DNA of 64,000 nt from assembly GCA_034440615.1 (NCBI GenBank), contig JAOTOM010004352.1, forward strand, positions 124,001 through 188,000, read 5' to 3'. Below, in pieces: positions 46,343-56,752 of this stretch (the first letter of the stretch is position 1; each line of letters opens with the position of its first letter). A program made the translations under genes and the position numbers. The stretch comes from Ashinkailepas kermadecensis (Eukaryota; Arthropoda; Thecostraca; Neolepadidae). The notes under the pieces were generated by a model, which was not told the origin of the DNA, made no database searches, and saw nothing but the letters and a program-made list of their open reading frames with translations.

Positions 46343-47230
46343 GTCAGTGTCGTGTGGGTGACTCCTCACAGTGGGAGGGGCAGGACCACGACACTGGCGG
46401 TGTGAAGTGTGCCGCAGGCACCAGGTCAGTGTCGTGTGGGTGACTCCTCACAATGGGAGGGGCAGGACCACGACTGGCGGTGTGAAGTGTGCTGTAAGCA
46501 CCAGGTCAGTGTCGTGTGGGTGACTCCTCACAATGGGAGGGGCAGGACCACGACTGGCGGTGTGAAGTGTGCCGCAAGCACCAGGTCAGTGTCGTGTGGG
46601 TGACTCCTCACAATGGGAGGGGCAGGACCACGACACTGGCGGTGTGAAGTGTGCCGCAGGCACCAGGTCAGTGTCGTGTGGGTGACTCCTCACAATGGGA
46701 GGGGCAGGACCACGACACTGGCAGTGTGAAGTGTGCCGCAAGCACCAGGTCAGTGTCGTGTGGGTGACTCCTCACAATGGGAGGGGCAGGACCACGACTG
46801 GCGGTGTGAAGTGTGCTGTAAGCACCAGGTCAGTGTCGTGTGGGTGACTCCTCACAATGGGAGGGGCAGGACCACGACTGGCGGTGTGAAGTGTGTCGCA
46901 AGCACCAGGTCAGTGTCGTGTGGGTGACTCCTCACAATGGGAGGGGCAGGACCACGACTGGCGGTGTGAAGTGTGCTGTAAGCACCAGGTCAGTGTCGTG
47001 TGGGTGACTCCTCACAGTGGGAGGGGCAGGACCACGACTGGCGGTGTGAAGTGTGCCGCAAGCACCAGGTCAGTGTCGTGTGGGTGACTCCCACAGTGGG
47101 AGGGGCAGGACCACGACTGGCGGTGTGAAGTGTGCTGTAAGCACCAGGTCAGTGTCGTGTGGGTGACTCCTCACAGTGGGAGGGGCAGGACCACGACTGG
47201 CGGTGTGAAGTGTGCTGTAAGCACCAGGTC
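46322..47230 (+). repeat. 80-82-bp minisatellite made of the PHD exon end and its donor
   Basis: Each of about eleven units contains GGTGTGAAGTGTGCCGCAAG, CACCAG and GTCAGTGTCGTGTGGGTGAC. The first occurrence is the real end of Nurf301 exon 2 (donor 46343). Further units reappear at 49305-49400 on the other side of the retrotransposon. CACCAG-GTCAGT decoy donors occur about every 80 bp. Confidence 0.93.
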
Positions 47231-47244
47231 AGTCAGTCAGGCAG

Positions 47245-48113
47245 CCCCAGACTATGATCGCGTCATAGCCTCGCTTCCATCAAGAGCTCGGCAACTTCTA
47301 GTGGTTTGGTCCAGAGGTCCCATAGAGTAGTGACAGAGAGGTTGTTTCGAAGAGTAGAGAATTGAGGGCAGATGAAGAGAAGATGAGAGACATTTCCTTC
47401 GCCGTCGTTGCATCTCCTGCAGGTGGAGGAAGAAAGGGCACCAATGTTGTGTGGGTAGTCCTCCAGTCCAGGGTGCCATCCGCTTCTGAGTCTTGCCAAG
47501 TCAACGCGAAGTTTTCTTGGCAGGGTCTCCTCGTCCGCATTGATGTCTGGCTGCACAGCATCCAGGAGTCGCGAGTTCGCTAAGCTCGCGAGTGAGTCTC
47601 GTGTAAGCGTGGTGTGAATACATTGTATTGATTGGCATTGGCATTGGCATTGGATAAAACGGCATATGCGGCACGAATCTGTTGTAGAAGCGTGATGGGG
47701 TGCTCTTCATTCGTCTTGGAGGGTCTCCCACATCACGGAAGCAGTTTAGAGGATGGTCGGGTCGAGACTACTTGGCCACGTTCTGAGCTCCAATCATGTC
47801 AAGATGATTCTGCACTGGAAGCACCTTCGCTTCCCTGTGTAGGTCTGAAATGGGAGTCATCTTTATCAAGCCCGTCGCCGCTCTAAGACAGAGATTTTGT
47901 GTTACCTGCATTTTCTTCATACTCGTCTCGCTAATGCAGTGTTTGGGGTGTCTCGGCCTTTCGGATATTTCGCTCTTCTATCAATGCTCTTATATCTTCG
48001 GTAAAATTTGGATTGAATTGAGGAATTTTACCTTGTGGAACGTTGTGCCTGCTGGAAGTAATGATGGCCATTCCGAGAATGGCTTCAGTCTGTTGTACAT
48101 CGCCTTCAAATAC
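47245..48113 (-). pseudogene. retrotransposon 3' remnant after RT deletion
   Basis: In frame after the TAG at 48114 come QTEAILGMAIITSSRHNVPQ and FTEDIRALIEERN, an endonuclease-RT linker. After about 47925 the sequence jumps to LRAATGLIKMTPISDLHREA and HLDMIGAQN, then another frame carries LPRKLRVDLARLRSGWHPGL and CRRCNDGEGNVSHLLFICPQ (C-x2-C-x7-H-x4-C). The catalytic reverse transcriptase (FADD region) is absent, and several stops and frameshifts are present. Confidence 0.75.
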
Positions 48114-49202
48114 CTAATTATCTAGCAGGTCACACTCGGCTGCAAACTCTTCCCAGTTGGCCTTTTTGTAGTTTGTGAAAGTCCTTTTGGTGCTTACGGA
48201 ATCACAATTTAAACCCATTTCAATTATGATCGGATTATGATCCGACGAGGCTTCGTTAATCACTCTCCACCAGTCTGTGAGTACAACGAGTTCCATTGAA
48301 CAGAAGGTGACATCGGGTGAGGTAGGTGATTGATTGGCGACATAGGGTACACATATGTGCACTAAGGGGTCATTGAGACAAAATAGTTCGTCAAGGTTCT
48401 CCTGTATGCTTACTCCTCTTCTATCTTCTTTAGAGTCAGACCAGAGTGTAGAGTGAATATTTAAGTCACCTCCGACTAGACAATTTTCAATTTCACAGAT
48501 AAATGACAGATCTGGCTCGTACCCTGTAGTCCTTGGTGGCAGATACAGATTGTCAATATTGAGTAGTTTCTCTTGGCCAACCTTGCAGTTCAATATTTTA
48601 CTGTGACCATCATTTATTCTGGATTTGACGTCATCAGTAGTATTGGCTACTGGAATTTTCTCGCTGACATAGGTCGCTAGCCCTCCTCCAAACTCATCTC
48701 GATCAGCCCTAAGGCACTGGTATCCGCTTATTTTTGGGGTGGGTTTGCCTGCAGCCAGTTTGGTTTCTTGCAGCATGACTATGTCTTTTTGAAGGTCTTT
48801 CAACAACTGTCTGACTTCTTGTATCCTTCGACTTAATCCGTTCACATTCAGCTGCATTATTTTGAGCTCTCCATGAGGGCGCGCCGGTGGCAGGGGCTGG
48901 GTTTCCGGTGTCGGTGGCGGTGGAGCGTGGTCCGGCATTGTTGATCTAGCACAGGTTGGACATTTCCAATCACTCACACTGCGTGGGACTGTGTCAAGGC
49001 CACTACATCTCCTGTGGCACCGTTTTCCGCGGCACCATTTTCTGCAATAGCCACATAACAGGTAATTCTGGCCCACATTTCCATCACAGACAGCACAGGG
49101 GTAATGGCTCCGGGGTCCGGGATTTGACTCAACATCTCCAGCGAGTAGTAGGGAACAGGGAGCTGGGACCCTGAACCCCTCTAGCAAAAAAGCGAACTCC
49201 AT
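48114..49202 (-). CDS. retrotransposon ORF: 2A peptide, PHD-like zinc finger, APE endonuclease
   Basis: ATG at 49202, 362 codons, TAG at 48114. Residues 1-21 are hydrophobic. Residues 22-30 are GDVESNPGP, the D-x-E-x-NPGP motif of 2A ribosome-skipping peptides, which break the chain between G29 and P30. Residues 36-84 hold paired Cys/His (C36-C39, C50-C53, C62/H63-C66, C81-C84), a PHD-like finger. Then come the endonuclease motifs QLNVNG, LQETKL, GGDLNIHSTLW, SPDVTF and SDHNPI. The open frame runs upstream of 49202 across antisense Nurf301 exon 3; that part is not element sequence. The stop at 48114 is probably a mutation, because similar linker sequence continues in frame behind it. Confidence 0.82.
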   Translation of the reverse strand: MEFAFLLEGFRVPAPCSLLLAGDVESNPGPRSHYPCAVCDGNVGQNYLLCGYCRKWCRGKRCHRRCSGLDTVPRSVSDWKCPTCARSTMPDHAPPPPTPETQPLPPARPHGELKIMQLNVNGLSRRIQEVRQLLKDLQKDIVMLQETKLAAGKPTPKISGYQCLRADRDEFGGGLATYVSEKIPVANTTDDVKSRINDGHSKILNCKVGQEKLLNIDNLYLPPRTTGYEPDLSFICEIENCLVGGDLNIHSTLWSDSKEDRRGVSIQENLDELFCLNDPLVHICVPYVANQSPTSPDVTFCSMELVVLTDWWRVINEASSDHNPIIIEMGLNCDSVSTKRTFTNYKKANWEEFAAECDLLDN

Positions 49203-49439
49203 TTGGAAGCGGCCGGAAGGCCGGGGAAATTGTGAAACTTCTTTGCAGATCTTGTAGATCTGGCCCCTCCACCTCGTGCAGGTAAAGTTATCGTTGAGAG
49301 GATAGTAAGCACCAGGTCGGTGTCGTGTGGGTGACTTCTCGCACGGGGAGGGGCAGGACCACGACGCAGTGTCAAGTGAGCTGCAAGCACCAGGTCCCTG
49401 TAGTACTGTGTAGTGACACTGTGACTGACCGTACCACAG

Positions 49440-49561
49440 GTGAAGGGTGTCACCGACTGTGTGTCGGACATGGAGAGGAACGGCGCCATGTCGCGCCAGG
49501 AGGTGCTCGGCTACGACCGGCACGGACGCCGCTACTGGTTCCTCTGTCGCCGGCTCTTCGT
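49440..49561 (+). CDS. E(bx): NURF301 exon 3
   Basis: The acceptor is gtaccacag at 49439 and the donor is GTGAGT at 49562; phase 0 in, phase 2 out. It encodes VKGVTDCVSDMERNGAMSRQ, then EVLGYDRHGRRYWFLCRRLF. The GVTDC and GYDR-x2-R-x-YWFL blocks directly follow PHD1 in BPTF. Confidence 0.94.
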
Positions 49562-49939
49562 GTGAGTATCCGCTCCGCTGTATCGGGTCCAGGTGGCGCT
49601 CTTCATGGGCGCCAAATGACCCTGTAGTCGGCGCGCCCTTAAACCCAAATAATAAGTCAGGGTCCAGGTGTTCGTGTGGGTTTCCGCGGCGAGCTGTTGG
49701 CGCATGTCCAGTCGCCGTCAGTCTCCGACGCAGTCGATGCGCCCCTAAACTCCAATTCGGTCTCCGACCAGCCGCCGAGGTTGTGGAGCTGGCAATCAAG
49801 GCCATGGCATGTCTTGACAAGTCACGCAGGGCACGTGATTGAGCGAGTTTTGAATGATTGCGTTGGCAATTGGCGGAGGCGCTCTCTATCATCTTTGACC
49901 AGTGTAATTGTATACAACCTCATAGGGCCAGTAAGCATG

Positions 49940-51393
49940 AGATCATATAAAGACGCTCCGAGACAAGTGTCTTAAAGCAATGGCGATATTGAAGTGTGTC
50001 TCCCGTATGTCATACGGTGCTGACAGAAAGACTGCACCTGCTCTACCGTAATCGTATTCGTTTTAAGGTCGCCTATGCATGTTTGATATACGACGGGGCG
50101 TGTGCCACCACTAAGCGAATGTTAGACCCAGTGCACCACGCTGCGGTGATAATAATTACTGGAGCATTTCGTACATCCCCAACGGTCAGCGTACTAGCGG
50201 ATGCTCACGAACCGCCATTGTCCATGAGGCGTGAAATGCTCGGTCTCCGATACGCCTGCAAAATACGACAGTTTCCGACACACCCAACATATCCAGCGGT
50301 GTTCTCCCGTGACATGCATGCGGTCCTTCGTGACCACGTTAGGAGAGGAACGCCTTACTGTGTTAGAATGAGGACGCTCCTGAGACAAATGAGGCTTCGA
50401 ATGCAGGGAATTAGGCAGTATGAGCAAATAATTACTCCCCCGTGGGAACTGGTCTCCCCCTTCATTGACATCTCCCTTGCTGTCGAGAGTAAACAAAATA
50501 TGACAAAAGAGCTACTATCACGTACATTAGAGCACATTTCTTCAGCATATCATGGTTACATCGTCGTCTACACAGATGGTTCAAAGACAGACATAGGCGT
50601 GGGTGGTGCTTTCGTTAAAGGATCGACCACAAGATCTTTTTCCCTACCGCCACACGCCACGGTCTTTACTGCCGAGGTGATAGCCATCAGCAAAACCCTT
50701 TCATACATCGAGGTCGACGACGAGGATATACATGATATTTTGACGATTCTCTGAGCAGTATTTTGGCCTTGCGCAGTTTTAACCAGCAATATGTCATTGC
50801 ACGATACATTTTATCGCAACTTACTTCGATACATCACATGGGAAAACAAGTAACACTTTGCTGGATTCCAGCACATGTCGGAATACGTGGTAACGAGCTG
50901 GCCGATGAGGCTGCAAGGCGTGCAGCACAAGCACCAAGTAGACGCGTGCTCCCACTTCCAGCCAGTGACCACTACCCAATTATTTCATCATTTATTATCA
51001 GACAGTGGCAGGGCAGATGGGAACAAATGGAGTTCAACAAATTAAAGCAAATCAAACCACACAGCGCTGTGTCCCTCGTCCTTCAGCCAAACTGGAAGGG
51101 ACGAGGTGGCCATCTGTCGACTCAGAATTGGTCACACGCTAGCCACACATAGGTATTTATTGTGCGCGGAAGAAAGGTCGAAATGTATGAGGTGTAATGC
51201 CGCACTAACTCTGCACCATGTGCTGGTGGCGTGCCCAGCATATACGGAAGAACGTAGGCGTCACTTCGGATATGATGCTAATACTCTGAAGTTGGACGAC
51301 TTGTTGGGAAACGATGCCCGATTTATGCACAACAGAGCGGTTTTGTACTTCCTTGCAGATATAGGATGTAAAGTAATATATACACCTTCCTAG
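49940..51393 (+). pseudogene. non-LTR retrotransposon fragment with RNase H domain
   Basis: From about 49960 a post-RT region (CLKAMAILKCVSRMSYGADR, then YACLIYDGACATTKRMLDPV and HEPPLSMRREMLGLRYACKI) leads into RNase H: YTDGSK near 50570, then WIPAHVGIRGNELADEAARR near 50862. The C-terminal CRLRIGHTLATHRYLL and CMRCNAALTLHHVLVACPAY (Cys/His motif) end at a stop at 51393. Frames shift near 50030, 50750 and 51090, so it is dead and 5' truncated. This organisation fits I- or Jockey-group elements. It lies in the Nurf301 intron 49562-51965. Confidence 0.85.
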
Positions 51394-51779
51394 CTGATAA
51401 TTTGATTCCCCAGATATGTTCTGTTAAGCGCTCTTCATATGTGACAATCTGATGTGTGATTAAGCAAGCTTGCTATGGGTGCAATATAACCCACTGGGGT
51501 TGACGCACCCTAAAGCCCCAATAGTCAACCAATCATGTTGTGTTTGGATATCAGAATGTTGGCTGCATTGGCAGATCCTGGCACTGATAGATGAAGCCCC
51601 CTTAATCCACAAACCACTACCACCAGATTGTGGACTGTCACCCAAACATCTCTTCTGCCTGCAGCACGGTACTCTCGCAGTAGATGTGCAAATTACGATG
51701 AATCCATATGAAGAGCCCTCGAGCTATCTATTTCAGGAAATGTGAGACTAGCTATGTCGCATACTGAGAACTCGTTCAG

Positions 51780-51965
51780 CCCAAACTATGGCCGGCTGAC
51801 GGCTCTGACCTGACCCAGACCAGACCCACAGCCCCGACTCTGGCCGACTCACGGCTCTGACCTGACCATGACCTGCCCCACAGCGAGGGCCCGTCCAGCG
51901 GCGACTCTGGCCGACTGACGGTTCTGACCTGACCCTGGCCTGACCTGCCCCGACCCGACCCACAG
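51780..51965 (+). repeat. irregular repeat carrying Nurf301 exon 4 acceptor copies
   Basis: Units share GACTCTGGCCGACTGACGGT, CTGACCTGACC and CCCACAGC. One copy near 51884 also contains GAGGGCCCGTCCAGC, a near-duplicate of the exon start GAAGACCCGTCCAGC. Confidence 0.75.
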
Positions 51966-52183
51966 CGAAGACCCGTCCAGCCCGGACGCGGTAGTGTACT
52001 ATTCGACGTCGGCGCAGTACGCCGAGCTGGTGTCGCGGCTGGACCGGTCCGACCTGGAGGACGCCCTCTGTATGTCGCTGCAGGAGCTACACTTCGACAT
52101 CCAGCGCCAGATGGGGCTGACCGAGGAGATGACCGAGCAGCGACTGCGTTCCGGCCGCCAGAGCTACCTTCAGCAGGAGAACG
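51966..52183 (+). CDS. E(bx): NURF301 exon 4
   Basis: The acceptor is gacccacag at 51965 and the donor is GTCAGT at 52184; phase 2 in, phase 1 out. It encodes EDPSSPDAVVYYSTSAQYAE, then LVSRLDRSDLEDALCMSLQE, then an IQRQMGLTEEMTEQ segment. The YYST-x-Q-x-AEL start is a BPTF signature. A partial duplicate of its acceptor and first codons lies just upstream. Confidence 0.93.
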
Positions 52184-53788
52184 GTCAGTGGCAGTGGACG
52201 GAGAGTGGGAGGTGGCAGGTCAGGTTGTGACCAAAATCTACCAGTAGGCTGGCTGCATGACCACTGCAGTCGATGCGCCCCCCCCCCCGACCAGTAGGCT
52301 GCGGTATTTGCTGCAAGCACTGTCATCGTGTTGCATTGTTGTCGTGCCCACCTCTGTCATGCCAATCTCCGGTTTCCCATCTCTACCCAGAGTGCTGGGT
52401 TTTACTCTGGTTTTGGACCTGTGTGCTTGCAATTCAGCTGAAATAGAGAAATGAAGGCCAGGTTGGTGCTCACTAATAGTAGAAGGTCGGAACACGGAGC
52501 ACCATATTGGCCAGGCTAAAAATATATTGCGGGAATCCAAACAGCAAGGAACTTGGCAGAACAACTTAATTTCTACCTGAAATAGCCATGCGCTATGAGG
52601 AATTTAGTTCCATTTATCCCAATAACGCTTCTTGCTACTTGATTCCAATTTTTTTAGGCGTCTCTCAACTGAAAGCTTTAAGACTTCGGAAACAATTCAG
52701 TTCACTAACTCCGGTAAGATGCTAAAGCCAGCGCTGACTGACGATTTTCACCGCTGCCGAAATCGCGTGCCGATCCGCCATTACCAGAGATGTGGAAGGC
52801 TGCTATGTGACATGTGCAATCGATGCGCCCCTCAACTACGATGTGGAAGGCTGCTCGGGCCACAGGCCACGTGCCGGCTGTGCTGCACATCGTCACAGTG
52901 TGTGCCGCTGTGGCAGACCGGATCGGGCGGGCCGTGGAGCAGCGCGAGCGGACCACCAACGGACCAGACGGCAGCCACGAGCCGGCCGCAGTTGGTCACA
53001 AGGGTACGTCACGCCCTGTCGTCCGTCAGGGCACTCTGTCGTCACTTGGTGGACACCCGTGTGTCCAAATTCGCTCAGTTACCGGTCAGGATGTAAAGTG
53101 AAGAAAAACAATCCTGCAGAATGTATGATTGGCTGTTGAATGGGTATGGGCGCCAAATGACCATGTAGTCGCTTAAGCCAAATAATCAATCAATGGCTGT
53201 TGAATGGAAATTGAACTGCATTCAACTGATTACCACGGAATAGCCATGAATTCTAATTTGTATGACTATTCTGCAGAATTTGTAAGCCATTGCACTTCGA
53301 AATTGGATTTACATACTTGCATCGACGCCTGAAATTGATAATTTGGACAAACTAGTGTACATGGTAGGACAATGTCCCAAAATCTGCACATTTGGATGGA
53401 AAATGACAACGAGCTGGGAATAATTTCCCGGTATGTTCCTGTTCGTTTCTCGTCGTTTCCTGTTTTTGCACTGAAAATGACAATCAAATGGGGAACATCC
53501 AAAATCAATGGAATGCCACTGACGATTTGATTGATTTTGCCGCAAAATCTGGCCTATTGTCGGCCGTGTTTCAGCCGTCGGTCTGGTGGACGCGTTCGTG
53601 CCTCCGTGTAGGTGATGTTGGGACGAGACCGTGCCGTGTCCGGGTCATTGGTCAGACGTCGGTGTGACTGCTGACGGCTCGCTGACTTAAGCAGTCGGAG
53701 CGGCGTTACGCCACAGCCCGCGGCCCGAGTCCGTGCGGTCTCGTCTCGTGTCGGGCCGCTCCTGAATGACCTGCCGTGCGGCCCGCAG

Positions 53789-53942
53789 GCGAGGACCAGA
53801 CGGCCGGCGGCGGCGGCGGCGACGCTCCGTCGTCGACAGCGACGCAGCCGACCCGGTGCAGCGACGTGACGCCCGGCGGCGACGCGGCCGGCTCGGCGGC
53901 GCCGACGGACGCGGCCGTCACCAAGTCTGCCGTGGTGACACG
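53789..53942 (+). CDS. E(bx): NURF301 exon 5: low-complexity linker
   Basis: The acceptor is cggcccgcag at 53788 and the donor is GTCAGT at 53943; phase 1 in, phase 2 out. It encodes a Gly/Ala/Ser/Thr-rich linker (GEDQTAGGGGGDAPSSTATQ, then VTKSAVVTR). No conserved domain is visible; the call rests on splice signals and phase fit with both neighbours. Confidence 0.75.
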
Positions 53943-54678
53943 GTCAGTCCTCGTGTTGTGGCACGGACCGCCGTCTGCGCTGGCGTGGCGCGACACGCGC
54001 CTGCGCCTGCGCCTGCGCCTGCGCTTACACCGGCACAGAGTACACGTGGTGACAATGCTCAATTGACAATTGTTGCAGACTGCGAGTCCGATCTGACACC
54101 GTGTCACAGAGTGCAGACTACCTTGACCATGTCACAGGCTGCGCGCCGTGGCATCTTGGCCTCCGCCGATCTGATGTTCGTTTTCCCACTGGTTTTGTTA
54201 ATGGCGTCTTGTCTTGTCACCTCCGCACCTCCCCTACCTCGCTGTCGTACAAGCATTGACCTTGAATGTGATGCGGCAGTCGACGTAGCTTGTCTGTCGC
54301 CGACGAGATCTGCTGACCTCGCGTCTGTGACCTTTCCTGACATCCAGTCTATGACCTGGCGCCTGGACTGAGTAGTCAACGACCTGGGAAAAAATCGAGC
54401 CGATGGTCCCCCCACCACGTCACATCGGTCACACCTGCATTTTGAGGCGATGTCGCGGCCGGCCTGGTGACCGAGTTTCCACCGTCTGTCCAAACTGGCG
54501 CTGTATGACCGGCACAGTCGATGCGCCCCTCAGCCCAGATAGCCGTACCCGGACTGACAACTGCATGGCCGGCTCACTGACACGGCACTGATGCTGCCGT
54601 GGCAACGGCCGCCGCGCCTGTCGTATGGCCAGCATACACGCGTCGCTGGCGGCCGGGTAACCGTGGCTGTGTCGACAG

Positions 54679-54758
54679 GTCCAGGACGGGCGCGCTGCCG
54701 GCCGGCTCCGGCGCCGAGGCGGAAGGTGACAGCGACGACAGCGACAGCGATGCTGGCG
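54679..54758 (+). CDS. E(bx): NURF301 exon 6: acidic linker
   Basis: The acceptor is tgtcgacag at 54678 and the donor is GTGAGA at 54759; phase 2 in, phase 1 out. It encodes a short linker ending in EAEGDSDDSDSDAG. The phases fit on both sides. With no conserved block of its own, it could be alternatively used. Confidence 0.65.
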
Positions 54759-55377
54759 GTGAGACGCGTCCCGGGCGCCGCTGTCGGCTCTCGGCCCGCT
54801 CCCGGGCCGTAGGGTTGTATGTTAAGGACTCTCGGGCTACCTTCAGGCTGCGGGGATGTATGTTAAGGACTGTCGGGCCACTCACGTGTATATGATGGCG
54901 ACACTGTCAGATGCTGATGTCATTGTCAGACATCAGGTATCGTGAAAAGTTAGCTCCCTAGTAAATGTTGCAAAGCTTCATAAAACAAGTTTGGGAAATT
55001 ACAATATTTTACACAAAGTTGCAACTAGGTACAATTATGTGTTCCTTCCACATACATTTTTGGTTGTGGTTTTAGGACATCAACCAGTCACCAGTCAAGG
55101 AGAAACACCTGTTCGAATATACGTGAAGAATGAAACTAAAGCCGCGCACTGTTTGTCATATTGAAACATGGCAGCCTACCTTAAGCGAAATAGGCTGTAG
55201 ATAGGTTCATAAATGTACATCTTTAATGCACACCCTGACTTTACAACTCATCTGTAGTAATTCGGCCATGACTATGACTCCACTGTGGTCTACTAAGGTC
55301 CGTTTCTGTATGCTGACCTGGTAGAGTCGGCCTGTAGGCCCCCTGAACTCTGTCGACTGTGGCTGTGGCGTCGACAG

Positions 55378-55563
55378 AGCGTCCGTTCCGGCTGGGCGAC
55401 TCGACGGACCAGACGTACCAGCGGTACGACAACCAGTACACCTCCAACCCGCTGGCGCTGAACCGCTTCCAGGCGGCCGAGGACAAGGACAAGCGCCGCC
55501 ACATGAGCCACAAGTTCTCCATGACGCAGGCGTCCGAGTTCGAGTGGAAGGGCGCCGAGACTG
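55378..55563 (+). CDS. E(bx): NURF301 exon 7
   Basis: The acceptor is gcgtcgacag at 55377 and the donor is GTGAGG at 55564. It encodes ERPFRLGDSTDQTYQRYDNQ, then YTSNPLALNRFQAAEDKDKR, then RHMSHKFSMTQASEFEWKG. The NQY-x-NPLALN-x2-Q and DKRRH-x3-KF blocks are typical of BPTF. Confidence 0.94.
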
Positions 55564-56117
55564 GTGAGGCTCGCCTGCTGCCGAGATGGGTGTGGTGGCG
55601 CGGCCTACTCCCGGTCGAGTCCTCGTTGTGTTCGTGTGTCGGACCTGGCTGAGTGCCAAACACAGCCGCCGTCGTCGAGGCGACCATGGAGCATGAGCGG
55701 CCGTAAAACGTCTGGGCAAACGCTCCATCTTCAAAAACGTGGAATCAGTGACAATTGTTTGAGCCGTCTTTGCGACCTGTGATGGTTGCCATTGTCAATT
55801 AAATTCAATGTATGATTGGGGAAGAGAATCTGAGGAAGGCGACAGTTGGATTTCATTTATTGTGCTGATCGCGATAAGAATATCTCCCACGCCCATGCTC
55901 ATGCACTTTGTGTCCGGTCGGCCAGTTCCTCGCCTTTGGGCTGGTCATTGGTGCTTTTGTGAAATCTGAACTGGTCACCACCTGTGTGGGTGCATGACCT
56001 CTGGTCGTGGCCTTGACATGCCATGGGCCGGGTGACGTCTTGTCTGAGCCGCACACTTCTCCACACCTTCACCTAATGATATCGATGTACCCTGTCCTGT
56101 TGTGGACAGGGGTAGGG

Positions 56118-56293
56118 GTACAGGAGTAGTCCAGGGGTAAGATGCTAGCTTTTCCAAACCGAAAGTGTTGTGGGTTTATGTCACCTCGTGTCGCCAATCT
56201 TCGCCCGTGACCAATCGGCGTGAGAGATTGGCGATACTATATAGCCCAACGGTCGACAGTCGTAGAACCAATAGCTAACCAACCAACCAACCG
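56118..56293 (+). mobile_element. tRNA-derived SINE copy
   Basis: AGTAGTCCAGGGGTAAGATG (A box) and a diverged B box GGGTTTATGTCAC, then GACCAATCGGCGTGAGAGAT and an AACCAACCAACC tail. It is in the Nurf301 intron between 55563 and 56349, ending about 55 bp before exon 8. Confidence 0.8.
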
Positions 56294-56348
56294 GCCGTGG
56301 CCTGCTGAGGTGTCCGTGCGGTGACCTGGCGACCTGGTGGCGCGGCAG

Positions 56349-56570
56349 GGGTGCGGCAGCAGCTGCGCACCACGCTGCGGCAGACGCTGCAGGAGCTGGT
56401 CAGCCGGCTGCCGACGGCGCTGATGCACCCCAGCTGGCCGCAGCTGCGGCGCGCCTGGAACTCGGCCGTGGCCGGCTCGTCGCGGCCGCAGGACTTTGCG
56501 CGCGCGCTGACCGTCATCAGCGCGCTCATCAAGCCGCGCCTGCTGTGCACCGTCTGGTCCGACGCGCTCG
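56349..56570 (+). CDS. E(bx): NURF301 exon 8
   Basis: The acceptor is ggcgcggcag at 56348 and the donor is GTGAGT at 56571; phase 1 in and out. It encodes VRQQLRTTLRQTLQELVSRL, then LMHPSWPQLRRAWNSAVAGS, then ALTVISALIKPRLLCTVWSD. This is the LR-x-T-(x)n-MHP-x-W-(x)n-W block of BPTF. A SINE lies immediately behind the donor and a 67-bp minisatellite carrying copies of this boundary follows. Confidence 0.93.
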
Positions 56571-56585
56571 GTGAGTCGGCGCGAA

Positions 56586-56752
56586 TGGGGACGAGTGGTC
56601 TAGGGGTAAGATGCTCGTCTCACAATCGAAAGATTGTGGGTTCGAGTCTCACCTGTCGCTACTCTTCGCCCGCAACCAATCGGCGTGAGAGATTGGCGAC
56701 GCTATATGGCTCAACGGTCGACGTGTCGTAAAATCAATAACCAACCAACCAA
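56586..56752 (+). mobile_element. tRNA-derived SINE next to the Nurf301 exon 8 donor
   Basis: Nearly identical to the 16241 copy (TGGGGACGAGTGGTCTAGGG, CCAATCGGCGTGAGAGATTG, CCAACCAACCAA tail), implying recent insertion. The short repeat GTCGGCGCG on both sides (56575-56583 and 56753-56761) is a likely target duplication. It interrupts the first unit of the 67-bp minisatellite 15 bp after the donor. Confidence 0.88.

Larger units (their letters stand above)
47231..49304 (-). mobile_element. non-LTR retrotransposon with 2A motif, zinc finger and APE endonuclease; RT deleted
   Basis: Identical 14-mers GTAAGCACCAGGTC at 47217-47230 and 49305-49318 fit a target duplication, although both lie in repeat units of the host minisatellite. 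Reading on the minus strand: 5' leader of about 100 bp, an open frame from 49202, an endonuclease, then after a stop the endonuclease-RT linker. The reverse transcriptase is missing and the sequence resumes in the post-RT region (LRAATGLIKMTPISDLHREA, then CRRCNDGEGNVSHLLFICPQ). The 3' end is a short CTGA-type repeat (GCCTGACTGACT). It is an internally deleted, immobile copy in Nurf301 intron 2, antisense to the gene. The clade is not assigned. Confidence 0.85.

Noticed and set aside
49205..49892. Upstream extension of the retrotransposon open frame.
   Set aside because: It crosses the putative target duplication and runs antisense through Nurf301 exon 3, so it is a chance extension; ATG 49202 is the better start.
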